This document shows, in pieces, positions 1-4,661 of a stretch of DNA of 9,870 nucleotides. The stretch spans positions 1 to 9,870 of the forward strand of contig CAJODU010000046.1 of assembly GCA_905233325.1 (NCBI GenBank), written 5' to 3'. The notes beneath the pieces are model-generated. The model was not told the origin of the DNA and made no database searches. It worked only from the letters and a program-made list of their open reading frames with translations. Position 1 is the first letter of the stretch, and the number at the start of each line of letters is the position of its first letter. Source of the DNA: an uncultured Selenomonadaceae bacterium. Lineage in GTDB: Bacteria > Bacillota > Negativicutes > Selenomonadales > Selenomonadaceae. Position numbers and translations under genes: made by a program.

Positions 1-103
1 ATATCCAAATGCCTAATATGCCAATCTTAACATTAAAATCTACTTTTGATACATTATCACTTCCACATTTTGGACAAGTAATAATTTTATCTCCAAATTT
101 CAT
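1..103 (-). CDS. Zinc-ribbon protein, N-terminal fragment (cut by window edge)
   Basis: This reading frame was translated by hand from the ATG at 103 down to the window edge; 34 codons are visible. It starts MKFGDKIITCPKCGSDNVSK. The CPKCGS motif at residues 10-15 is a typical zinc knuckle, the first half of a zinc ribbon; the second cysteine pair would lie outside the window. After it comes a hydrophobic stretch (IGILGIWI), which could begin a membrane segment. A GGAG sits 10 bases upstream of the ATG, and a near-consensus promoter lies at 148-176. The codons are very AT-rich, unlike the housekeeping genes to the right, which suits an accessory gene. The gene is divergent from the XRE regulator at 244. 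The family and function cannot be named from 34 residues. Confidence 0.6.
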   Translation of the reverse strand, partial: MKFGDKIITCPKCGSDNVSKVDFNVKIGILGIWI

Positions 104-147
104 ATTTTACATACTCCAATCTATGCAAAAATAAATTAACTTGATAT

Positions 148-176
148 ATTATAATATACATTTTGGAACAAATCAA
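148..176 (-). promoter_or_regulatory. Sigma-70/SigA-type promoter for the zinc-ribbon gene
   Basis: On the minus strand, TTGATT (171-176) and TATAAT (148-153) are separated by exactly 17 bases. The -10 box lies about 45 bases upstream of the ATG at 103. The perfect -10 and ideal spacing make this a convincing vegetative promoter. Confidence 0.65.
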
Positions 177-193
177 GTATTTTTATTTCCAAA
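162..193. promoter_or_regulatory. Inverted repeat, possible operator in the divergent intergenic region
   Basis: TTTGGAA (162-168) and TTCCAAA (187-193) form a perfect 7-base inverted repeat with an 18-base gap. It spans the -35 box and part of the spacer of the leftward promoter and lies about 50 bases upstream of the XRE gene. A dimeric regulator bound here could block leftward transcription. Assigning it to the neighbouring XRE protein is inference, and in such AT-rich DNA chance is possible. Confidence 0.3.
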
Positions 194-243
194 TAAGAAT
201 CATATATGCAAATCAATATTAATCTAATGTAGGTGATTTGTAT

Positions 244-573
244 ATGTTCAAAGACAAGTTGCGCTTTTTGAGGGAGTATCAGAAACTTTCTCAACGTCAA
301 GCTGCTCAGATACTCGGTATAGGTCAGGCAACTTACAATCGTTATGAGACCGGACTGCGCGAACCTCACTTCAAAACCCTCAAAAATATTTCAGCTCTCT
401 TCAATGTATCTATAGATTATCTCCTCGATAATGATTCCATTTTGGATAGGATAGATTTAAATCAATTCATTCGCCATGGCAATTACTCCATTCAATCCAA
501 CTCACCGACGGCGGCGGATCGTGCTATGCTTGATGAGGTGGTTTCCGCCATTTATCGTAAAAGAAGCAGCTGA
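244..573 (+). CDS. XRE/Cro-C1-family helix-turn-helix transcriptional regulator
   Basis: The protein has 109 residues. Residues 4-58 form an HTH_3-type domain: a helix with KLRFLREYQKLSQRQAAQ, then ILGIGQATYNRYETG as turn and recognition helix, then EPHFKTLKNISALFNVSIDYLL. The NRYETG and SIDYLLDN signatures are standard for this repressor family. The remaining ~50 residues are a short tail with no recognised domain, so this is a small Cro/C1-like DNA-binding protein. I chose the ATG at 244 because AGGTG at 231-235 sits 8 bases before it; an in-frame TTG at 238 lies too close to that ribosome site. The gene is divergent from the zinc-ribbon gene and convergent with the gene at 579-1013, their stop codons only a few bases apart. 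It may control one or both neighbours through the palindromes at 162-193 and 1097-1119; this is inferred. Its target is unknown. Confidence 0.9.
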   Translation: MFKDKLRFLREYQKLSQRQAAQILGIGQATYNRYETGLREPHFKTLKNISALFNVSIDYLLDNDSILDRIDLNQFIRHGNYSIQSNSPTAADRAMLDEVVSAIYRKRSS

Positions 574-578
574 TTAGA

Positions 579-1013
579 TTAGTCCTCCTCTAACAATTCA
601 GGTGGAAAATGTTCCATTACTTCTTTTACATCATCAGCTTTAACCCAACTACAGGGATAATTTTGCTTTTCCAATTCATCTGCAATCTCTTTCCAAGTTG
701 GAGTATATTTAGAGAGCGGCAGACTGTCTTGATAATGATAATAAGCCTTAACGCCATATACATAGTTTTCATTGTCATCGTCGTTTTCATCTTCCCAAAT
801 GTAGCAAGGAACTACATAGAGAGTTTTACCTTCATGTTCCATGACAAGTGATTCTGCTTCCAATTCGATAAGATCAGAATAGTCGACGTCGCTGGTAAGA
901 TCGCACCATGTGGTGAAATGGTTATAGAGATCTATGCTGGCTATGAATATAGCAATCTCTAGTTTTTGGTCATCAGTGAGCTTGTTGATATTCTTTTTAT
1001 TTTTCTTTCTCAT
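579..1013 (-). CDS. Hypothetical acidic protein, 144 residues
   Basis: I do not recognise this protein. It opens with a lysine-rich stretch (MRKKNKKNINKL) and is otherwise strongly acidic, with a run of Asp/Glu/Asn around WEDENDDDNENY and an acidic end (PPELLEED). It has scattered aromatics and no signal peptide or membrane segment, so it is probably a soluble cytoplasmic protein. I start it at the sixth codon of the longer frame (the ATG at 1013) because GGGAG lies 8 bases upstream of that ATG, whereas the ATG at 1028 has no ribosome site. An extended -10 box at 1073-1081 and a 23-base palindrome at 1097-1119 lie upstream. It ends 5 bases from the end of the convergent XRE gene. Small acidic soluble proteins beside regulators in accessory regions include immunity proteins and antitoxin-like proteins, but nothing here proves such a role. 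Confidence 0.75.
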   Translation of the reverse strand: MRKKNKKNINKLTDDQKLEIAIFIASIDLYNHFTTWCDLTSDVDYSDLIELEAESLVMEHEGKTLYVVPCYIWEDENDDDNENYVYGVKAYYHYQDSLPLSKYTPTWKEIADELEKQNYPCSWVKADDVKEVMEHFPPELLEED

Positions 1014-1072
1014 CTTCACAACTCCCATTCATTTAATGATATATCTCTGTCATTTCTGTCGCTGACAATGTA

Positions 1073-1081
1073 ATTGTATCA
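1073..1081 (-). promoter_or_regulatory. Extended -10 promoter element for the acidic protein gene
   Basis: The minus strand reads TGATACAAT, an extended -10 (TGn + TACAAT) about 60 bases upstream of the chosen start at 1013. No good -35 is present at 17 bases (the site reads roughly CATTGC), as expected for a promoter that relies on the extended -10. The predicted -35 zone touches the palindrome at 1097-1119. Confidence 0.4.
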
Positions 1082-1096
1082 TATTTATTTATCCGC

Positions 1097-1119
1097 AATG
1101 TCACTTTCAAAGTAACATT
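1097..1119. promoter_or_regulatory. 23-base imperfect palindrome, candidate operator
   Basis: AATGTCACTTT, a single central C, then AAAGTAACATT: 11-base arms with one mismatch. The site coincides with the -35 zone of the leftward promoter for the acidic protein gene. A near-perfect palindrome with a one-base centre is a typical operator shape for a homodimeric HTH regulator. The XRE protein encoded at 244-573 is the obvious local candidate, by inference only. Confidence 0.4.
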
Positions 1120-1189
1120 TTATTTTTTTGCCGGATATACATCGAAAAAATTTTTAAAGCCTCTTGAAAAAAGCAAAAAAGGGAGTATT

Positions 1190-1297
1190 ATGAATTTTAA
1201 GAATTTTTTTCAAGCCTATGAAAAAAAGTCTGTAAATAGGAATCTCGATGTTGATTTAACGTCATTCAATTTCCTATTTACAGAAAAAATTTTGTAG
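1190..1297 (+). CDS. Possible 35-residue micro-ORF
   Basis: An ATG at 1190 opens a 35-codon frame ending in TAG at 1295-1297; it begins MNFKNFFQAYEKKSVNR. The main support is a strong ribosome site: GGGAG at 1181-1185, 4 bases before the ATG. The composition is Phe/Lys/Asn-rich with no membrane segment, so it does not look like a type I toxin. Much of it lies inside the hairpin at 1213-1300, which would make it a leader-peptide candidate or a remnant. No convincing promoter was found upstream. Its coding status is doubtful. Confidence 0.25.
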   Translation: MNFKNFFQAYEKKSVNRNLDVDLTSFNFLFTEKIL

Positions 1298-1300
1298 GCT
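1213..1300 (-). terminator. Long hairpin; likely terminator of the pgeF operon, possible MITE-like inverted repeat
   Basis: The core is a perfect 14-base inverted repeat (1229-1242 with 1271-1284; arms TCTGTAAATAGGAA and its complement). Inside it, a six-pair helix (1247-1252 with 1258-1263, one G-U pair) has a 5-base loop. Outside it, AGCCTA (1213-1218) pairs with TAGGCT (1295-1300), and A-runs pair with T-runs. On the minus strand the core stem is followed within two bases by seven T residues (1221-1227). That is the form of a Rho-independent terminator about 220 bases past the pgeF stop. On the plus strand no T-run follows directly. TCAA flanks GCCTA...TAGGC on both sides (1210-1213 and 1300-1303), so a small transposed inverted-repeat element is an alternative. 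Confidence 0.5.
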
Positions 1301-1338
1301 CAATTTTTCCAATTTGCTAATTTTGCTGAAATGTTTGT

Positions 1339-1584
1339 ATGAACAGGTTTGAGTTTCATCTTCAACGCTTCGCTGATGTAATTTTGACAGCTGGAAATGA
1401 TAATTACAAACAAGAGGAATTTCATTCTGATATCCTGATTTATGCTGGAGAAGGTAACGATTCAATTAATAATAGTACTCACAAAACAATGATCTATGGT
1501 GAAATTTATTCAATATTTTTCAGAGATATAATAGCAGCAATGCGGCCGGTCTCAGGCTTTCCGGCACTTTTAGCCGAACGATAG
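1339..1584 (+). pseudogene. Truncated N-terminus of an RTX-like (calcium-binding repeat) protein
   Basis: The frame starts MNRFEFHLQRFADV. The LQRFA start (residues 8-12) is one I recall from large repeat proteins of Negativicutes. AGNDNY (18-23) and YAGEGNDSI (35-43) follow; the latter resembles the RTX nonapeptide GGxGxDxUx, which binds Ca2+ in secreted proteins. A further MIYGE (51-55) would normally continue into another GGxGxD turn, but similarity ends there. The frame then crosses into the antisense of pgeF and stops at 1584. The break at about 1503 lies 2 bases from the pgeF stop codon, as if the rest of a long gene had been deleted. No clear ribosome site precedes the ATG. RTX proteins have many repeats and a C-terminal secretion signal, all missing here. 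I read it as a gene relic, probably not expressed; a short functional peptide cannot be excluded. Confidence 0.5.
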
Positions 1585-2342
1585 GAGAAATACCAGGCAG
1601 ATTTACAGCAAGTACATTCTTTAGCAATGTCAATATTTTCTTCACTCATTCCCGCCTCAAGTAACTGTATCAAATTAGCTTGCCAAAGATCAATAAAAGT
1701 CTTTCCGCCGCGGTTGATTATCAACTTGTCTATATGTTTCGGGAAGGCCTCTTTACAAGCGTCGACGACATTTTCACCGACTTCATAGCAGCACGGACCT
1801 ATTGAGGGTGCGATACCAGCGAGGCAAGTCTGAGGATTTGTACCGAACTCGTCAGTCATTGCCATTAAAGTCTTTGCCGCGATCTTTGACATTGTGCCTT
1901 TCCAGCCGGCGTGAGCGATTCCAATGGCGAGATTATCAACGTCAACGAAGAGGACGGGGACGCAGTCGGCAAAGCACAACATCAGCGGCAAATCGGGCGT
2001 GTTGGTTATGAGTGCATCCGTCTCTTTGATTGAATCATCATAGTCAAAAGCCCCGCGACCTCTGTGTGATTCGTCAACCCTTAAAATCCTGTCGCCATGC
2101 ACCTGGTTGGGCGTTACAATATCCTCAGCCTTCAGATCCAGCGAGGAGGCGAAACGCTTGCGGTTGGTGAGGACATCTTGCTGATTGTCGCCAACGTGAA
2201 GGGCGAGATTGAGACTGTCAAACGGCGATTTACTGACACCGCCCAGCCTTGTCGAAATGGCATGCTGTACAATATCTTCAGGGAATGTGGAAAACCTGCC
2301 CAGCCAAAAGTTTTGTCTGCTCTGCCTTAAATAATAACTCAT
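1506..2342 (-). CDS. pgeF: Laccase-domain multicopper-oxidase-fold protein, purine nucleoside phosphorylase (PgeF/YfiH family)
   Basis: 278 residues, near the usual size of the family (243 in E. coli YfiH). Members act on purine nucleosides (adenosine/inosine phosphorolysis and adenosine deamination) in the cytoplasm, despite older names such as polyphenol oxidase. A role in peptidoglycan-precursor editing is also described for E. coli. Family motifs are in order: NQVHG (79-83), MLCFADCVPV (121-130), IAHAGWKGT (142-150), GPCCYEVG (182-189), and near the end CTCC...FSYR and TGRIAAII. His82, Cys127 and His144 match the conserved metal-binding set. The start at 2342 is well supported: AAGGAG lies 8 bases upstream, inside the 3' end of trmD. 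The 4-base ATGA overlap with trmD implies translational coupling. Downstream is the RTX-like relic and then the hairpin terminator at 1213-1300. Confidence 0.93.
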   Translation of the reverse strand: MSYYLRQSRQNFWLGRFSTFPEDIVQHAISTRLGGVSKSPFDSLNLALHVGDNQQDVLTNRKRFASSLDLKAEDIVTPNQVHGDRILRVDESHRGRGAFDYDDSIKETDALITNTPDLPLMLCFADCVPVLFVDVDNLAIGIAHAGWKGTMSKIAAKTLMAMTDEFGTNPQTCLAGIAPSIGPCCYEVGENVVDACKEAFPKHIDKLIINRGGKTFIDLWQANLIQLLEAGMSEENIDIAKECTCCKSAWYFSYRSAKSAGKPETGRIAAIISLKNIE

Positions 2343-3010
2343 ATTCTATGCTCCTTTTTGAGATTGCGCAACTCACTTTGCTCTTTGCGCCATTGAGCAA
2401 TCTTTGCATGGTTGCCGGATACCAAAACTTCCGGCACAAGGCGACCTTCAAAGTCACGCGGCTTGGTGTATTGAGGATAACCGGCACCTCCGTCGTAGAA
2501 AGAATCCGTCTTTGCCGATTCATCAGACCCCAAAACATCAGGCAACATTCTTGCAACGGCGTCAATAATCACCATCGCCGGCAGCTCTCCGCCGGTCAGG
2601 ACATACTCACCGATTGAGATTGCCTCATCAGCCAACTCGTAAATTCTCTCATCAAAACCTTCATAATGGCCGCAAATAAATATCAACTGATCGTATCGTG
2701 ACAGCTCCTTTGCCTTTGATTGAGTGAATTGCTCACCGATAGGATCCATAATTAATATTCGGCGTTGTTCGAGCGGAAGAGAATTTTCGAGAATTGAACG
2801 GACGGCACGAAACATAGGCTCCGGCTTGAGTACCATACCGCTGCCGCCGCCAAAGGGTGTATCATCAACCTGCCTGTGCTTATCGAAGGCAAAATCACGG
2901 AGTTGAGTAAATTTTATATTAAGAATACCCTTTTCCCGTGCACGCTTGATTATACTGTCCTCAAGCGGTGCAAACATATTCGGGAAAAGAGTAATTATAT
3001 CAATTTGCAT
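2339..3010 (-). CDS. trmD: tRNA (guanine-N1)-methyltransferase TrmD
   Basis: TrmD methylates G37 at N1 next to the anticodon of tRNAs reading CUN, CCN and CGG, using S-adenosylmethionine, and so prevents +1 frameshifting. The SPOUT deep-knot motifs are clear: IDIITLFPNMF at the N-terminus, DDTPFGGGSGMVLKPEP (49-65), GHYEGFDERI (114-123) and IGEYVLTGGELP (133-144). The catalytic-type Asp is at 169 (DSFYDGG), followed by YPQYTKPRDFEG (178-189) and VPEVLVSGNHAKI. The protein is 223 residues, shorter than the typical 240-255. The C-terminal helix ends soon after QWRKEQSELR and lacks the common RRPDLL-type tail. These last codons also carry the ribosome site of pgeF. AGAGG lies 10 bases before the start codon. 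In many Firmicutes rplS follows trmD; here pgeF does. Confidence 0.97.
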   Translation of the reverse strand: MQIDIITLFPNMFAPLEDSIIKRAREKGILNIKFTQLRDFAFDKHRQVDDTPFGGGSGMVLKPEPMFRAVRSILENSLPLEQRRILIMDPIGEQFTQSKAKELSRYDQLIFICGHYEGFDERIYELADEAISIGEYVLTGGELPAMVIIDAVARMLPDVLGSDESAKTDSFYDGGAGYPQYTKPRDFEGRLVPEVLVSGNHAKIAQWRKEQSELRNLKKEHRI

Positions 3011-3058
3011 AAATTTTATACCTCTTCGGCAAAATGTAAAAATAAGGAGAAAGTCGCT

Positions 3059-3556
3059 CTAAACTTCCTCCAAAGCTGCAACATCAACAATCATAACCTT
3101 GTCGCTAATATCAATCTTTTTAATCACACGTTTCAAGGCCGGAATCAGAATTTCACGACCGTCTTCGCTTTTAGTGACAAACACATCATTGCTGCCGGTC
3201 TTCAAGACTTCAGTGACAATGCCCAATTTGTTGCCGTTGAGGTCTGAAACTTCCAATCCAACTATATCAAAGGTGTAGAACTCACCCTCGGCAAGCGGTG
3301 CAGCTTCTGACTTATCAACTCTCATAATCTTACCTGTCAATTTCTGAGCGGTCTCACGACTTGTATATCCATTGAAACGAATCACCAGATTTTTACCAAC
3401 AGGCTTGACATAATCGACTTGTAAGATTTTTCCGTCAACGTCAACTGACTTGAGATTGTCGAATCGATCTTCAAAGTCCGTCAATGGTATGAGTTTGAGT
3501 TCACCAATCAAACCGCGCACTGCACCGAGCTTGCCGATAATAATTTTATTTTCCAA
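3059..3556 (-). CDS. rimM: Ribosome maturation factor RimM
   Basis: 165 residues, a usual length. RimM binds ribosomal protein S19 and helps mature the 3' head domain of the 30S subunit. The N-terminal RimM domain begins IIIGKLGAVRGLIGELKLIP, with the family's GxxGLxGE(L/V)K pattern. A linker with EGEFYTFDIVGLEV leads into the C-terminal PRC-barrel, which includes GIVTEVLKTGSNDVFVTK and EILIPALKRVIKKID. The start codon is TTG at 3556, not ATG. It is supported by AGGA 8 bases upstream, at the end of ylqD, and by the family N-terminus starting just after it. ylqD ends 13 bases upstream and trmD starts about 48 bases downstream, so ylqD, rimM and trmD are probably one transcript. Confidence 0.96.
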   Translation of the reverse strand: MENKIIIGKLGAVRGLIGELKLIPLTDFEDRFDNLKSVDVDGKILQVDYVKPVGKNLVIRFNGYTSRETAQKLTGKIMRVDKSEAAPLAEGEFYTFDIVGLEVSDLNGNKLGIVTEVLKTGSNDVFVTKSEDGREILIPALKRVIKKIDISDKVMIVDVAALEEV

Positions 3557-3569
3557 TTTTCAATTCCTA

Positions 3570-3974
3570 TTAACTGCGAATGGCGATGATTTTGTCATCT
3601 TCAACCAAAACTTCAACATTCATAATTTCGCGCATATCGTCTCCAACCTTGAGCTCTACTTGACGTTGAAGAGTTCCTTGTACAATTTCCGCACCTATTG
3701 CCAATTTTTCAAGATTTTCCTGCCTGAAACTTGACTCTGCTATGAATTGCTGACGTTTGTGCAGTTCCTGGCCGAAATGTCTGCGGATTGCCGCTTCCTT
3801 CTGAGGAGTGTCGCCATCTTCTTTTAACGCACGTTCCTGCTGAATATTAATCTGTTTGATCTCCAAGTCCGCCTCATTGATCCCTCTTTTGAGGTCTTCG
3901 AGGATTCTTGCCTTGAGTTTTTCCGTCAGTTTTGCCTTTATTGTAACCGGCACTTGAATTGTTAAGCTGTCCAT
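3570..3974 (-). CDS. ylqD: YlqD family protein
   Basis: 134 residues, matching the YlqD family (a conserved Firmicutes protein of unknown biochemical function) in length, architecture and position between the KH-domain gene and rimM. It begins with a beta-like segment (MDSLTIQVPVTIKAKLTE). Then comes a long charged helical region, probably coiled coil, from about residue 17 to 90 (LKRGINEADLEIKQINIQQERAL and on). It ends in a small beta-rich C-terminal part (GTLQRQVELKVGDDM...VEVLVEDDKIIAI) that resembles a ribosome- or RNA-associated fold only by general appearance. GAGGAAA precedes the ATG by a few bases. It lies just downstream of a good terminator (3999-4031), so its expression must come from read-through of the rpsP transcript or from a promoter I could not identify. 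No role is assigned beyond the family name. Confidence 0.85.
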   Translation of the reverse strand: MDSLTIQVPVTIKAKLTEKLKARILEDLKRGINEADLEIKQINIQQERALKEDGDTPQKEAAIRRHFGQELHKRQQFIAESSFRQENLEKLAIGAEIVQGTLQRQVELKVGDDMREIMNVEVLVEDDKIIAIRS

Positions 3975-3998
3975 AAATTTTCCTCACTTTCCAGCAAC

Positions 3999-4031
3999 AA
4001 AAAAGCGGTTAATACTAATCAGCATAACCGC
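3999..4031 (-). terminator. Rho-independent terminator/attenuator between khpA and ylqD
   Basis: Read on the minus strand, GCGGTTA and TAACCGC form a 7-base-pair stem (4025-4031 with 4005-4011) around a 13-base loop, followed at once by six T residues (3999-4004). It starts 10 bases past the khpA stop. As an internal terminator in a gene block that is usually co-transcribed, it may lower expression of ylqD-rimM-trmD-pgeF relative to rpsP-khpA. Confidence 0.7.
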
Positions 4032-4040
4032 CTGATTTAA

Positions 4041-4268
4041 TTATTCAATATCAACTGAGACCTTTTTGTTTTCGCGTGTAGCGGTAGCTTTGACTATTGT
4101 GCGGATCGCCTTTGCAATACGACCCTGCTTGCCAATAACGCGACCCATATCTTCCTGTGCAACGTGAAGTTTGATAATGCTTCTATCTTCGTCCATTTCT
4201 TCTTCGACTTCAACTGCATCAGGATTTGAGACTAAAGCTGAAGCGATTGTTTTAACAAGTTCTTTCAT
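4041..4268 (-). CDS. khpA: KH-domain RNA-binding protein KhpA (YlqC)
   Basis: A 75-residue single KH domain. The GxxG RNA-gripping loop reads VIGKQGRIAKAI (around residues 44-55), followed by RTIVKATATRENKKVSVDIE as the last strand and helix. KhpA partners with KhpB/EloR (Jag) in Firmicutes, binds many RNAs and influences cell elongation and division; that is family knowledge. Here it sits in the canonical place directly after rpsP, with a 33-base gap. AGAGGAAAG lies 5 bases before the ATG. Length and start match the family. It is followed by a terminator at 3999-4031, so rpsP-khpA may form the most abundant transcript unit. Confidence 0.95.
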   Translation of the reverse strand: MKELVKTIASALVSNPDAVEVEEEMDEDRSIIKLHVAQEDMGRVIGKQGRIAKAIRTIVKATATRENKKVSVDIE

Positions 4269-4301
4269 AATGACTTTCCTCTTTTCTGATTTTCAATAGA
4301 A

Positions 4302-4571
4302 TTATTTAGACTTCCTGGCAGAATCAATTTTTGCCATGATACCTTTTTGACTTAAAAGTGAACGAACTGTGTCGGTAGGCTGTGCACCTTTCAAAACCCA
4401 GTTAATGACTTTTTCCTCATCAACATTGACAACGGCAGGTTTTTGCAGAGGATCATAATTACCGACGATTTCAATAAAACGTCCATCTCTCGGTGAACGA
4501 CTATCTGCAACAACTATACGATAGAATGGTTTCTTCTTGGCACCCATCCTGGTCAGTCTGATTTTTACCAT
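4302..4571 (-). CDS. rpsP: 30S ribosomal protein S16
   Basis: 89 residues, the usual size of bacterial S16, an early-binding 30S assembly protein. The N-terminus MVKIRLTRMGAKKKPFYRIVVADSR carries the family signature, followed by DGRFIEIVGNYDP and a C-terminal part with GAQPTDTVRSLL. A longer frame opens with ATG at 4589, but I chose the internal ATG at 4571. The protein family begins there, and the AAGGGTGG encoded just before it serves as ribosome site. A strong promoter lies at 4603-4631. ffh, which ends at 4662, is therefore probably in a separate or only partly shared transcript. Confidence 0.97.
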   Translation of the reverse strand: MVKIRLTRMGAKKKPFYRIVVADSRSPRDGRFIEIVGNYDPLQKPAVVNVDEEKVINWVLKGAQPTDTVRSLLSQKGIMAKIDSARKSK

Positions 4572-4602
4572 TCTTTCACCACCCTTCAAACAAACTCATA
4601 AT

Positions 4603-4631
4603 ATTATAAACCATATTACAAAAAATTACAA
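4603..4631 (-). promoter_or_regulatory. SigA-type promoter for rpsP-khpA
   Basis: On the minus strand, TTGTAA (4626-4631) and TATAAT (4603-4608) are spaced by 17 bases. The -10 lies about 30 bases upstream of the rpsP start at 4571, giving a short leader. It lies in the AT-rich gap between ffh and rpsP, where I see no terminator. Confidence 0.65.
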
Positions 4632-4661
4632 TACCTAAATCAATATTTTACAAAATTATTT

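Noticed and set aside
609..851. 80-codon hydrophobic plus-strand frame that could be a membrane peptide
   Set aside because: It is antisense to the acidic protein gene. Its hydrophobicity is the mirror of Asp/Glu/Lys/Asn codons on the other strand, and no ribosome site was found.
1100..1300. CRISPR-like repeats (recurring AAGCCT/A-run segments)
   Set aside because: Only two degenerate direct copies and one inverted partial copy, with no regular spacing and no cas genes.
3556..3556. RimM lacking an ATG start, possible mis-start or frameshift
   Set aside because: TTG at 3554-3556 has an AGGA ribosome site at correct spacing and the RimM family N-terminus follows at once. It is an ordinary alternative start.
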